From positions 716,501 through 780,500 of the forward strand of contig AP025573.1 in NCBI GenBank assembly GCA_022845895.1: a DNA stretch of 64,000 nt, in the 5' to 3' direction. The translations under genes and the position numbers were made by a program. Of this stretch, positions 44,414 to 52,836 are shown piece by piece; position 1 is the first letter of the stretch, and each line of letters opens with the position of its first letter. Origin of the DNA: Lachnospiraceae bacterium (GTDB lineage: Bacteria > Bacillota > Clostridia > Lachnospirales > Lachnospiraceae). The notes below the pieces were generated by a model. That model had not been told where the DNA came from. It searched no databases and worked only from the letters and a program-made list of their open reading frames with translations.

Positions 44414-45025
44414 ATGAAAAGAGAACTGGATTATTTTACGATAGAAGGTGCCTTTGGCGGCAATCAGGAATGGTTTACCAACGTGGTGATGTATATCGGC
44501 GGGTGCGGGGCTGCTACGGCCTGTGACAGCTGTATCTATTTTGCCAGCAGTCCCGGTATGAGAGAATTATATCCATTTGACCATGACAGGCTGACAATTG
44601 GAGACTACCGGAAGTTCAGCCAGATAATGAAGCCCTATATCAGGCCGAGGGCCGGCGGGGTGAAAAAACCGGAGTGGTATGTAGACGGGCTCAGCCGCTA
44701 TGTACACGATGTAAATATAGAAAAAGGGTGCGATATAAAGCTTGGGATGGACGTTCTTCCCGGAAGCAGCCCTTTCAAAGAGGCGGCGCACGCAATCAGA
44801 CACCAGATAGATGCCGGGTATCCGGTGCCATACCTTATGCTGAAACACAAGAACCAGAAGTTCAAAGACTTTATCTGGCACTGGTTCCTCGTAGTCGGCT
44901 ATGAAGAAAAGGAAGATGACCTTGAGATTGTGACAGCGACATACGGAGAGGCGACGCGGATATCCCTCCGGGAACTGTGGGACACCGGTCATGAGGAAAA
45001 AGGCGGATTAATCATATACAAATAA
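44414..45025 (+). CDS. Uncharacterised protein, possible papain/C39-like fold
   Basis: 203 residues, no signal peptide. An N-terminal GCGAATACDSCIYFAS segment and a late WHWFLVVGYEE segment are placed like the Cys and His of C39/papain-like cysteine peptidases (GC...C; H.....GY). An Asn/Asp after the His is not clear, and no domain is recognised with certainty. Start ATG 44414 after AAAGGTGAGGAC; 21 codons of open frame upstream are unsupported. Ends just before a REP-like cluster. Confidence 0.6.
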   Translation: MKRELDYFTIEGAFGGNQEWFTNVVMYIGGCGAATACDSCIYFASSPGMRELYPFDHDRLTIGDYRKFSQIMKPYIRPRAGGVKKPEWYVDGLSRYVHDVNIEKGCDIKLGMDVLPGSSPFKEAAHAIRHQIDAGYPVPYLMLKHKNQKFKDFIWHWFLVVGYEEKEDDLEIVTATYGEATRISLRELWDTGHEEKGGLIIYK

Positions 45026-45049
45026 AAAGGGACACCCCAAATGCAATTG

Positions 45050-45123
45050 GGGACAGGGCAAAACGAATTGGGGACGGGGGAAATTGAAAAAACCTCCGTC
45101 CCCAATTGAATCTGGTCTGTCCC
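45050..45123. repeat. Nested REP-like palindrome (AATTGGGGACGG family)
   Basis: Inner hairpin ATTGGGGACGG / CCGTCCCCAAT (45067-45106) is enclosed by GGGACAG (45050-45056) and CTGTCCC (45117-45123). Same text as 49410-49463 (GGGACAGGGCAAA..AATTGGGGACGG.GGAAATT). Confidence 0.85.
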
Positions 45124-45134
45124 TGTGATACAAT
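45106..45134 (+). promoter_or_regulatory. Promoter for the cyclophilin gene, -35 inside a REP arm
   Basis: TTGAAT (45106-45111, right edge of the REP hairpin), 17-base spacer, TACAAT (45129-45134), ~30 bases before the start codon. Confidence 0.6.
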
Positions 45135-45163
45135 GGGCTGGTAAGTTTAGGAAAAGGAGAGAT

Positions 45164-45688
45164 ATGAATATGGCAAACCCAATCGTTACTTTTGAAATGG
45201 ACAACGGCGACGTGATGAAAGCGGAATTATACCCGGATATTGCGCCGAATACTGTAAATAACTTTATCTCACTTGTAAGAAAGGGATACTATGACGGTCT
45301 TATCTTTCACCGTGTTATCAGTGGATTTATGATTCAGGGCGGCTGCCCTGACGGGACTGGCACAGGCGGACCGGGATACAACATCAAGGGAGAGTTTAGC
45401 CAGAATGGCTTTACGAACGATTTGAAACATGGGGAAGGAGTCCTCTCTATGGCAAGAGCGATGCACCCTGACTCTGCAGGTTCCCAGTTCTTCATCATGC
45501 ACAAGAATTCTCCGCATCTTGATGGTGCTTATGCTGCTTTCGGAAAGATTATCGAGGGCATGGATGTGGTGAACAAGATTGCAGCCACGGATACGGACTA
45601 CAGCGATAGGCCGCTTGAAGAACAGAAGATGAAAAAAGTCACTGTTGAAACGGACGGTGTTGATTATCCGGAACCGGAGAAGGCATAG
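45164..45688 (+). CDS. Peptidyl-prolyl cis-trans isomerase, cyclophilin type
   Basis: Protein folding catalyst, 174 residues, cytosolic (no signal peptide). FHRVISGFMIQGGCPDGTGTG, the GEF and MARAMHPDSAGSQFFI segments and FGKIIEGMDVV are the cyclophilin core; the catalytic Arg is in HRV. AAAGGAG serves ATG 45164 or 45170. The DMT transporter starts 12 bases after the stop. Confidence 0.95.
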   Translation: MNMANPIVTFEMDNGDVMKAELYPDIAPNTVNNFISLVRKGYYDGLIFHRVISGFMIQGGCPDGTGTGGPGYNIKGEFSQNGFTNDLKHGEGVLSMARAMHPDSAGSQFFIMHKNSPHLDGAYAAFGKIIEGMDVVNKIAATDTDYSDRPLEEQKMKKVTVETDGVDYPEPEKA

Positions 45689-45699
45689 AAAGGCATAAG

Positions 45700-46638
45700 A
45701 TGGAACGGACGTTGCAAAAGCCGGCAGTGCGGGGGTTCCTCGCGCTGCTTTGCTGTGCTTTATGGGGAAGCGCATTCCCCTGTGTTAAGACAGGCTATGA
45801 ATGGCTGCACATTGAGACGACGGGGAGCCAGATACTGTTTGCAGGATATCGCTTTTTTCTGGCAGGGGTTCTTACCTTTATCATGGGCTGTATCATGGAG
45901 AGACGTTTCCTTGTCATGAAAAAGTCTTCGGTGCCTTATATACTTAGGCAGGGGCTGACGCAGACGACATTACAATATGTGTTCTTCTATATTGGTATGG
46001 CCTATACGACAGGGACGAAAGGTTCTGTCATAAATGCAGCCAACGCGTTTGTCTCCATTTTGGCGGCTCCGCTTCTGATTAAGGGAGAAAAGCTGTCGTG
46101 GAAACAGGGCATGGGATGTATCATCGGTTTTCTTGGAGTGATAATTATCAATATGGAGCCCGGAGCCTGGGGAAATGGATTTTCGTTCAAAGGGGAGGGC
46201 ATGGTATTGATTTGTACGGTCATCTATGGAATCAGCACCGTTATCATGAAAAAAATATCGCATATGGAAAGCGCAATGACTATCACGGCCTATCAGCTAT
46301 TGTTCGGCGGCTTCATCATCATGGCGGCAGGATTTGTGGCGGGCGGTCATATCGAGGGATTTGAATTAAAATCGGCTGCCCTTCTTATATACATGGCTAT
46401 GCTTTCGGCTGTAGCGTTCAGCGTCTGGACTATTTTGTTGAAATATAATACCGTAGGCAAGGTAGCAATATTCGGATTCAGCATTCCGATATTCGGGGTA
46501 TTTCTGTCGGCGGTTATCCTGGGCGAGAAGATTGCCTCTCTGAAAAACCTTGCAGCGCTTGTATGTGTCAGTATAGGCATATTAATTGTAAATGGAATGG
46601 CACTTCCCAATAGTAAGGAAAAGAAGCAGGTTTCTTAA
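45700..46638 (+). CDS. DMT superfamily (EamA) transporter
   Basis: 312 residues, ten predicted membrane helices in two EamA repeats: first (FLALLCCALWGSAFPCVKTGYEW) and second (GEGMVLICTVIYGISTVIMKKIS). A metabolite or drug exporter by family; substrate unknown. Follows the cyclophilin gene closely, so probably the same transcript. A terminator lies at its stop. Confidence 0.88.
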   Translation: MERTLQKPAVRGFLALLCCALWGSAFPCVKTGYEWLHIETTGSQILFAGYRFFLAGVLTFIMGCIMERRFLVMKKSSVPYILRQGLTQTTLQYVFFYIGMAYTTGTKGSVINAANAFVSILAAPLLIKGEKLSWKQGMGCIIGFLGVIIINMEPGAWGNGFSFKGEGMVLICTVIYGISTVIMKKISHMESAMTITAYQLLFGGFIIMAAGFVAGGHIEGFELKSAALLIYMAMLSAVAFSVWTILLKYNTVGKVAIFGFSIPIFGVFLSAVILGEKIASLKNLAALVCVSIGILIVNGMALPNSKEKKQVS

Positions 46639-46653
46639 GGAGCCTGTTTTTTT
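46627..46653 (+). terminator. Terminator overlapping the end of the DMT gene
   Basis: CAGG...CCTG stem with inner TCTT/AAGGA pairing followed by TTTTTTT. Confidence 0.65.
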
Positions 46654-46768
46654 GAATTTTTTCTAGTGGCATGATACATTTGGATGAAACTGTACCTTGC
46701 AAAAAGCCACCTCTTGACGTACAATTAAGAACAGTAATTGTGTATACAAGATGGAGGGCCTGTGCCTT

Positions 46769-47620
46769 ATGGATATGATTCAGACCGAAAAATTAGTATT
46801 TGAATATGAAAAACAGGATGAGGAAGGCAACGTTATCGGAAAATCCCGGGCGATAGATGAAGTGGACATAGATGTGGAAGAAGGACAATTTATTGCGATC
46901 TTAGGACACAACGGTTCCGGCAAGTCTACATTTGCCAAGCACATCAATGCCATACTGGTTCCGACGGAAGGAACCATGTGGGTAGATGGAAAGGATACGA
47001 AGGATCCGGGCAAGCTATGGGACGTACGCCAGTCGGCGGGTATGGTTTTTCAAAATCCGGACAATCAGATTATCGGGACTGTCGTCGAGGAGGATGTCGG
47101 CTTTGGACCTGAGAATCTCGGTGTGCCCACACCGGAGATATGGAAACGGGTAGAAGAGAGCCTGAAGGCTGTCGGAATGATTGAGTACCGTAGCCATTCG
47201 CCGAACAAGCTGTCAGGGGGGCAGAAGCAGCGCGTTGCCATAGCGGGCGTGGTCGCCATGGAGCCGAGATGTATCGTGTTGGATGAACCGACGGCTATGC
47301 TAGACCCGGTTGGAAGAAAAGAAGTATTGAGGACAGTGCAGGAGCTGAGGCGGAAGAAGCATGTCACGGTTATCCTGATTACCCACTATATGGATGAAGT
47401 TGTGGATGCGGACAAGATATTTGTGATGGACCACGGCCGTGTCGTGATGGAAGGAACCCCGAGAAAAATATTTACCCGGGTGGACGAACTGAAGCAATAC
47501 CGTCTTGATGTGCCGCAGGCGGCGATATTAGCCGATGAACTGAAGAAACGGGGAGTTCCGCTTCCCGGTGGCATCTTGAGGAAGGAAGAATTGGTGGAGG
47601 CGTTATGTCAATTAGGTTAG
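46769..47620 (+). CDS. ecfA1: Energy-coupling factor ATPase EcfA1
   Basis: One of two ATPases of the group II ECF module that powers uptake of vitamins and metals with various S components. About 283 residues. Walker [10 protein letters not shown] (~50), Q-loop FQNPDNQI, signature [13 protein letters not shown], Walker [14 protein letters not shown], switch His in ITHYMDE. Start ATG 46769 or 46775; an ATG at 46751 overlaps the ribosome site GGAGGG. Overlaps ecfA2 by 16 bases. Confidence 0.95.
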   Translation: MDMIQTEKLVFEYEKQDEEGNVIGKSRAIDEVDIDVEEGQFIAILGHNGSGKSTFAKHINAILVPTEGTMWVDGKDTKDPGKLWDVRQSAGMVFQNPDNQIIGTVVEEDVGFGPENLGVPTPEIWKRVEESLKAVGMIEYRSHSPNKLSGGQKQRVAIAGVVAMEPRCIVLDEPTAMLDPVGRKEVLRTVQELRRKKHVTVILITHYMDEVVDADKIFVMDHGRVVMEGTPRKIFTRVDELKQYRLDVPQAAILADELKKRGVPLPGGILRKEELVEALCQLG

Positions 47621-48459
47621 AACACTTGAATTATGTATACAGTCCGGGTACTGCTTATGAGAAGCAGGCGCTTAAGGATATCTGCCTTGAAATCGCCGAC
47701 GGGGAGTTTGTAGGTATCATCGGCCATACCGGCTCCGGCAAGTCCACACTTATACAACACTTGAATGGCCTGATTAAAGCGACAAGCGGGGCTTTATATT
47801 ATAATGATGAAGATATATATGCAGAAGGGTATGATATGCGCGCTCTTCGAAGCCAGGTGGGACTTGTGTTCCAGTATCCAGAACATCAGCTTTTCGAGGT
47901 AGACGTTATGACAGACGTCTGCTTTGGTCCTAAGAACCAGGGGCTTCTGCCGGAGGAATGTAAGAAGAGGGCACTGGAAGCGTTAAAACTTACAGGGCTG
48001 AAAGAAAAGTATTACAAATCTTCTCCTTTTGAGCTGTCCGGCGGACAGAAGAGACGTGTTGCAATCGCAGGAGTCCTCGCCATGAGACCGAAGGTGCTCG
48101 TATTGGATGAGCCGACAGCGGGGCTTGATCCCAAGGGCAGGGACGATATCCTGGATCAGATTGCTTATCTGCACAGGCAGACGGATATGACCGTCATCCT
48201 TGTCTCCCACAGCATGGAGGATATCGCGAGATATGCGGACCGCATCATCGTGATGAATAAGGGGGCTGTGATGTATAATGATGAGCCGAGGAAAGTATTT
48301 TCACATTATCTCGAACTTGAGAAGGTAGGTCTGGCGGCCCCCCAGGTGACCTATATCATGCATGACCTTCAGAAGAAAGGGTTCGACGTGAGAGCAGATG
48401 TGACGACGGTGGCGGAGGCCACGGATGAAATTATGAAGGCATTGGAGAGCAGACGATGA
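47605..48459 (+). CDS. ecfA2: Energy-coupling factor ATPase EcfA2
   Basis: Second ATPase of the module, 284 residues. Walker [10 protein letters not shown] (~40), [38 protein letters not shown] and LVSHSMED. The N-terminus ([14 protein letters not shown]) and the EHQLFE Q-loop are the EcfA2 pattern. GGTGGAGG inside ecfA1 gives its ribosome site; it overlaps ecfT by 4 bases. Confidence 0.95.
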   Translation: MSIRLEHLNYVYSPGTAYEKQALKDICLEIADGEFVGIIGHTGSGKSTLIQHLNGLIKATSGALYYNDEDIYAEGYDMRALRSQVGLVFQYPEHQLFEVDVMTDVCFGPKNQGLLPEECKKRALEALKLTGLKEKYYKSSPFELSGGQKRRVAIAGVLAMRPKVLVLDEPTAGLDPKGRDDILDQIAYLHRQTDMTVILVSHSMEDIARYADRIIVMNKGAVMYNDEPRKVFSHYLELEKVGLAAPQVTYIMHDLQKKGFDVRADVTTVAEATDEIMKALESRR

Positions 48460-49280
48460 TTCGAGACATTACGATAGGACAATATTATCCTGCAAAAAGC
48501 ATACTGCACCGGCTGGATCCGCGGGTCAAACTGGTGTCTACTTTGCTGTACCTTATTTCATTATTCTTGTTTAAGAGCATACCCGGATATATTGTTGCCA
48601 CAGTATTTCTCATAACAGTGATTCAGATGTCCAAGGTTCCGATATCCTTCATTGTAAAAGGGCTAAAGCCTATTATAATGCTTCTGCTTATAACAGTGTT
48701 GTTCAACCTGTTTCTTACGAGAGACGGGGATGTACTCTTTCATGCGTGGATTTTTACCATAACTGAAGGGGGGCTTCGGACCGCGGTATATATGGCCATC
48801 CGGCTTATCTACCTGATTATCGGATCTTCGCTCATGACATTTACCACGACGCCGAATGAGCTGACAGATGGAATCGAAAGCCTGCTTCACCCGCTGAACA
48901 AAATACGGGTACCTGTGCATGAGGTGGCGATGATGATGTCGATAGCTCTCCGGTTCATACCGATACTGCTGGAAGAGACGGACAAGATAATGAAAGCTCA
49001 GATTGCAAGAGGGGCGGATCTTGAGAACGGTAACATCATACAGCGGGCGAAGAACATGATACCGATACTTGTCCCCCTGTTCGTATCAGCATTCCGCCGG
49101 GCAAATGACCTCGCCATGGCCATGGAAGCAAGATGCTATCGCGGGGGCGAAGGCAGGACGAAGATGAAGCCGCTTCACTACAAAAGCAGAGATTATATCG
49201 CATACGCGTTGGTTGTCATCTACGTTGTGGCTGTGTTCGTGATAGGAAGATACGTGCCACTGCACGTGTGGATATTTTAA
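48456..49280 (+). CDS. ecfT: Energy-coupling factor transmembrane protein EcfT
   Basis: Membrane scaffold linking the ATPases to S components. 274 residues, about five to six helices. N-terminal SILHRLDPRVKLV, and the coupling motifs AQIARGADLE and the RRANDLAMAMEARCYRGG segment (A-R-G/A-R-C types) that contact EcfA1/A2. The S component is elsewhere. Its stop touches a REP palindrome. Confidence 0.95.
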   Translation: MIRDITIGQYYPAKSILHRLDPRVKLVSTLLYLISLFLFKSIPGYIVATVFLITVIQMSKVPISFIVKGLKPIIMLLLITVLFNLFLTRDGDVLFHAWIFTITEGGLRTAVYMAIRLIYLIIGSSLMTFTTTPNELTDGIESLLHPLNKIRVPVHEVAMMMSIALRFIPILLEETDKIMKAQIARGADLENGNIIQRAKNMIPILVPLFVSAFRRANDLAMAMEARCYRGGEGRTKMKPLHYKSRDYIAYALVVIYVVAVFVIGRYVPLHVWIF

Positions 49281-49320
49281 TTGGGGACGGAGGTTTTTTA
49301 GAAAAACCCCGTCCCCAATT
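49279..49320. repeat. REP-like palindrome after ecfT
   Basis: AATTGGGGAC / GTCCCCAATT arms (10 bp perfect, extending to GGACGGAGG/CCCCGTCC) around a TTTTTTAGAAAAA loop. It begins at the ecfT stop and may terminate the ecf transcript. Confidence 0.85.
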
Positions 49321-49347
49321 AAAATAAGGGTGTCCCCAATGGAATTT

Positions 49348-49386
49348 TGTGGATAACTCGCCAATGACTGTGGAAAATGTGGATAA
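49348..49386 (-). other. Cluster of three DnaA-box-like 9-mers
   Basis: TGTGGATAA at 49348-49356 and 49378-49386 (reverse of the perfect DnaA box TTATCCACA), with a near-match TGTGGAAAA at 49369-49377. All three have the same orientation, in 39 bases between ecfT and truA. Confidence 0.65.
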
Positions 49387-49400
49387 AGGATGTGGCAAGA

Positions 49401-50225
49401 ATGGAAAAAGGGACAGGGCAAATTCAATTGGGGACGGAGGAAATTCGAAAATCCCCCGTCCCCATCGAACCGGCCTGCAAGATTAAGCGTATCAGGCTGG
49501 TCATCGCTTATGACGGGACAGATTATTGCGGCTGGCAGATTCAGCCTAATGGGATTACGGTTGAGGAGGTACTGAACAAGGCGCTTAAGAGGTTGACAGG
49601 GGAGGATATCCATGTTATCGGTGCCAGCAGGACAGATTCGGGTGTGCATGCGCTCGGCAATGTAGCTGTTTTTGATACAACGACATCCATTCCACCGGAA
49701 CGGATGTCGTACGCCCTCAACCAGAAGCTTCCGGAAGACATTGTTGTCATACGGTCGGAGGAGGTTCCTTTGGACTGGCACCCGCGGTATAGGGATGTGG
49801 TAATCAAAACTTATGAATATCATATATACAATGCTCCGGTGCAGAATCCGCTGAGACGCAGGACGAGCACCTTTATCTCCTTTTCACTTGATGTGGATAA
49901 GATGCGTGAAGGTGCAGAGTATCTCTTGGGAGAGCATGATTTTGCCAGCTTCTGCAACGTGCGCACTAATGTAGAGGATACAGTACGCACGGTTACGGAC
50001 TTGCAGATTAGCAGTGACGGACCTGAGATTGTCATACGGATTACGGGAAATGGATTTCTCTACAATATGGTCCGTATCATTGCGGGGACATTGATACGAG
50101 TGGGCCGGGGGTTTTACGAACCTGAAAGGGTCAAAGAGATACTGGAGGCAAGAGAGAGGACCGAGGCCGGGGTGACAGCGCCGCCGAATGGCCTCGTATT
50201 GGTGGGAATTGACTATGGAGAATAA
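49401..50225 (+). CDS. truA: tRNA pseudouridine(38-40) synthase TruA with repeat-encoded N-terminal extension
   Basis: Modifies U38-40 in tRNA anticodon arms. Catalytic Asp in GASRTDSGVHALG (~residue 80), entry motif RIRLVIAYDGTDYCGWQIQ, and the C-terminal FLYNMVRIIAGTL. The conserved part begins at about codon 29. Upstream codons (EKGTGQIQLGTEE...SPVP) are read through a REP palindrome (49410-49463). There is no ATG, GTG or well-placed TTG after the repeat, so initiation must be at ATG 49401 or 49377. 274 residues from 49401. Overlaps the next gene by 11 bases. Confidence 0.9.
   Translation: MEKGTGQIQLGTEEIRKSPVPIEPACKIKRIRLVIAYDGTDYCGWQIQPNGITVEEVLNKALKRLTGEDIHVIGASRTDSGVHALGNVAVFDTTTSIPPERMSYALNQKLPEDIVVIRSEEVPLDWHPRYRDVVIKTYEYHIYNAPVQNPLRRRTSTFISFSLDVDKMREGAEYLLGEHDFASFCNVRTNVEDTVRTVTDLQISSDGPEIVIRITGNGFLYNMVRIIAGTLIRVGRGFYEPERVKEILEARERTEAGVTAPPNGLVLVGIDYGE
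49410..49463. repeat. REP-like palindrome inside the 5' coding region of truA
   Basis: GGGACAGGGCAAATTCAATT then GGGGACGG...CCGTCCCC hairpin; collinear with 45050-45104. Read in frame it encodes GTGQIQLGTEE..SPVP, where the other copy would read GTDQIQLGTE on the opposite strand's frame. Confidence 0.8.
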
Positions 50226-51369
50226 GATTTATTTTGACAATGGAAGCACATCATTTCCAAAAGCGCCGGGGGTTTCACAGGCGGTGGCCGGTCTTTTGGA
50301 AGACGGTGCATTCAATATCAACAGAGGCAGCTACGAAGAGGCATATGAAGTTGCGGATAAGGTTCTGGATACGAGAGAGATGCTGGCAGCGCTCTTTCAT
50401 GCGGAGCATTCCAGACAGGTAGTGTTCACACCGGGGATTACGTATTCTCTGAATTATTTTATAAAAGGATTTTTAAAATCCGGCGACCATGTACTTGTGA
50501 GCGGAATGGAGCATAATGCGGTCATGCGTCCCCTGAGGCAGATGGAAGAGAAGGGCGTTGCCTATACCGTGGTACATACGGATGAAGAAGGAAATGTACA
50601 GCCCGAGGATGTGGAGCGGGAGGTTAAGCATAACACACGTGCAGTCATCATGCTGCATGCCTCCAACGTGTGCGGAACGATTGTTCCAATTCGGGATATC
50701 GGTGAGGTATGCAAGAGGCATCGCCTTTATCTTGCGGTGGATACTGCGCAGAGCGCAGGGACGATTGAAGTAGATATGCAGCAGATGAACATAGATTTTC
50801 TCGCATTTACAGGACATAAGGGTCTGCTTGGGCCTCAGGGAATCGGAGGGTTCCTCATATCGGAAGAATTGGATCAAAACATGATTCCATTCATAGCGGG
50901 CGGTACGGGCAGCCAGTCAGATCTGCTTGAAATGCCGAAGTGCCTTCCGGATAAATATGAAAGCGGCACGATGAACCTTCCCGGAATCATAGGTCTGCAT
51001 GCGGCGCTGGCCTACATAGAAAAAGAAGGGATTCAAAAGATTCACAAGAAAAAGATGGAGCTCACAGCCTGTTTTCTGGAACAGGTGAAACAGCTTCCGG
51101 GAGTGAAAATTGCAGGGAAGCAGGGCATAGAGAACCGAGTGGCTGTAGTTTCTCTGGATTTTCCGGGACAGGATAATGCAGTGGTTGCCTTTCGTCTGGA
51201 ACAGGAGTACGGCATAATGACAAGGGTAGGGCTGCACTGCGCCCCGATGGCACACAAGTCTCTGCACACGTATCCACAGGGAACCGTAAGATTTGCATTC
51301 AGCGCAGACAATAAAATAGAAGAAATAGAAAGCTGTATCACTGCATTTAGAGAATTAATATCAATATAG
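50215..51369 (+). CDS. Cysteine-desulfurase-family aminotransferase (class V)
   Basis: 384 residues. PLP lysine in AFTGHKGLLGPQG (~residue 200), HNAVMRPL, SNVCGTIVPI, DTAQSAGT and a C-terminal active-site-loop Cys in RVGLHCAPMAHK (~residue 343). The MENKIYFDNGSTSFPKA start and overall pattern fit the EF2568-like subfamily, which in some bacteria accompanies SelD in labile-selenium enzyme maturation, rather than the IscS/SufS housekeeping group. ATG 50215 overlaps truA by 11 bases; the nine upstream codons lie inside truA. Confidence 0.85.
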   Translation: MENKIYFDNGSTSFPKAPGVSQAVAGLLEDGAFNINRGSYEEAYEVADKVLDTREMLAALFHAEHSRQVVFTPGITYSLNYFIKGFLKSGDHVLVSGMEHNAVMRPLRQMEEKGVAYTVVHTDEEGNVQPEDVEREVKHNTRAVIMLHASNVCGTIVPIRDIGEVCKRHRLYLAVDTAQSAGTIEVDMQQMNIDFLAFTGHKGLLGPQGIGGFLISEELDQNMIPFIAGGTGSQSDLLEMPKCLPDKYESGTMNLPGIIGLHAALAYIEKEGIQKIHKKKMELTACFLEQVKQLPGVKIAGKQGIENRVAVVSLDFPGQDNAVVAFRLEQEYGIMTRVGLHCAPMAHKSLHTYPQGTVRFAFSADNKIEEIESCITAFRELISI

Positions 51370-51433
51370 ATAAGTCAAATAACTGAATTGTCATATTAAA
51401 AAAAGCAATAAGCCATAATTTCAGATTATATTG

Positions 51434-51516
51434 CCGTAACATAGGGAAAGTGTTACGGTTATGTTAAATTGTCAAAGGGGTCAGACCCCTATGCACCATA
51501 GGGGTCTGACCCCTTT
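51434..51516. repeat. Two palindromes including a 20-bp perfect GGGGTCTGACCCC hairpin
   Basis: First CCGTAACA / TGTTACGG (51434-51441 with 51451-51458). Then a perfect 20-bp stem (51474-51493 with 51497-51516), three-base loop, carrying AGGGGTCTGACCCCT. It ends 17 bases before the next start codon. Confidence 0.85.
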
Positions 51517-51533
51517 CAAAAAAGGAGGAAATT

Positions 51534-52811
51534 ATGGCTGATTATCATGAAATGTGGAAAGATCTGGGGATGGATGTAGAGACGCATGACCAGCTGTGTG
51601 AGGTACTGCCGCAGGCATTTGGTGACGTATATCTGTCACAGGAGAACAGGCCGGAAGGGATGGATTATTTTAATTTTGTCGTAGCCGAGATTCACGGCGT
51701 CCGTCCGGCGGAGCTGATTGAGCACCAGAAAAAGGGCGGAAAAGTTTTTGGAACGTTCTGCGTGTATGTTCCGGATGAGATCGTGTTTGCTGCGGATGCC
51801 ATCGCGACGGGGCTGTGCGGAGGTTCGCAGTTCTGGGTTCCGGGCGGGGAGAAGGTGCTTCCGACCAACACCTGTCCGTTAATCAAAGCATCCGTGGGCG
51901 CAAGGCTTGACCGCACCTGTCCGTTTTTCAGGATTGCGGACATGTATGTGGGCGAGACGACATGTGACGGCAAGAAAAAGGCATGGGAGATTCTGTCCGA
52001 GGATGTCCCGGTACATGTCATGAACCTTCCGCAGATGAAACGTGCCAAGGATGTGAAGGCCTGGGCGGAAGAGATTGGGGAGTTCAAAGATAAGGTGGAA
52101 GCGTTCACCGGCAATAAGGTGACAGCAGACAAGCTTGCCGCCAGCATCCGTCTGATCAATGGGAAGAGGAAAGCGCTGCAGCGCCTGTATGACCTGAGGA
52201 AGAATGAAAAGCTTCCTGTCAGCGGATGTGACGCGCTGCTCATCTCTCAGATAGCATTCTATGATGATCCGACCCGTTTTGCAGAAATGACGAACAAGCT
52301 CTGCGATGAACTTGACAAGCGTGTGGAGGACGGAGTCAGCGTGGTGGCAGACGGGACAAAGAGGATTATGCTGACCGGCACGCCGCTGGCAATACCAAAC
52401 TGGAAGCTGCATAATATCGTAGAGACAAGCGGCGGCGCCGTTGTCTGTGAAGAGATGTGCACGGGTACGCGCTATTTTGAAAACCTGGTGGACGAGTCGC
52501 AGACGACGGTGGAAGGCCAGATCCAGGCATTGGCAGAACGGTACATGAACATCAACTGTGCCTGCTTCACGCCGAACGAAGGCCGCATAGAAGATATACT
52601 CCGCCTCGCAAAAGAGTACAACGTTGATGGTATCATCGATGTAAACCTGAAGTTCTGCAACCTGTATGACACAGAAGGATATTTCGTCGAACGGGCTATG
52701 AAGGAAGCGGGCATCCCTGTCCTCGGCATAGAGACGGATTATACGGACAGCGATGCACAGCAGCTCCGAACGAGGGTGAGTGCATTTATTGAAATGCTGA
52801 ACAACGCTTAG
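51534..52811 (+). CDS. Double-cubane-cluster anaerobic reductase (HgdB/BcrC-like)
   Basis: 425 residues of the 2-hydroxyacyl-CoA dehydratase superfamily, double-cubane-cluster branch. These carry an [8Fe-9S] cluster and reduce small molecules after ATP-driven electron input from an activase. Cys residues are seen in NTCPLIKASVG (~124), DRTCPFF (~135), ETTCDGKKK (~147), SGCDALL, EEMCTGTRYF, INCACFTPNEGR and NLKFCNLYD. Physiological substrate is unknown. AAAGGAGG before the ATG. The activase is two genes downstream. Confidence 0.88.
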   Translation: MADYHEMWKDLGMDVETHDQLCEVLPQAFGDVYLSQENRPEGMDYFNFVVAEIHGVRPAELIEHQKKGGKVFGTFCVYVPDEIVFAADAIATGLCGGSQFWVPGGEKVLPTNTCPLIKASVGARLDRTCPFFRIADMYVGETTCDGKKKAWEILSEDVPVHVMNLPQMKRAKDVKAWAEEIGEFKDKVEAFTGNKVTADKLAASIRLINGKRKALQRLYDLRKNEKLPVSGCDALLISQIAFYDDPTRFAEMTNKLCDELDKRVEDGVSVVADGTKRIMLTGTPLAIPNWKLHNIVETSGGAVVCEEMCTGTRYFENLVDESQTTVEGQIQALAERYMNINCACFTPNEGRIEDILRLAKEYNVDGIIDVNLKFCNLYDTEGYFVERAMKEAGIPVLGIETDYTDSDAQQLRTRVSAFIEMLNNA

Positions 52812-52836
52812 GCAGATGAGAGAGGCAAGTGGTTTG

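Noticed and set aside
49348..49386. DnaA-like boxes as a chromosomal origin
   Set aside because: No dnaA, dnaN, rpmH or gyrase genes and no AT-rich unwinding stretch nearby; kept only as a DnaA-binding candidate.
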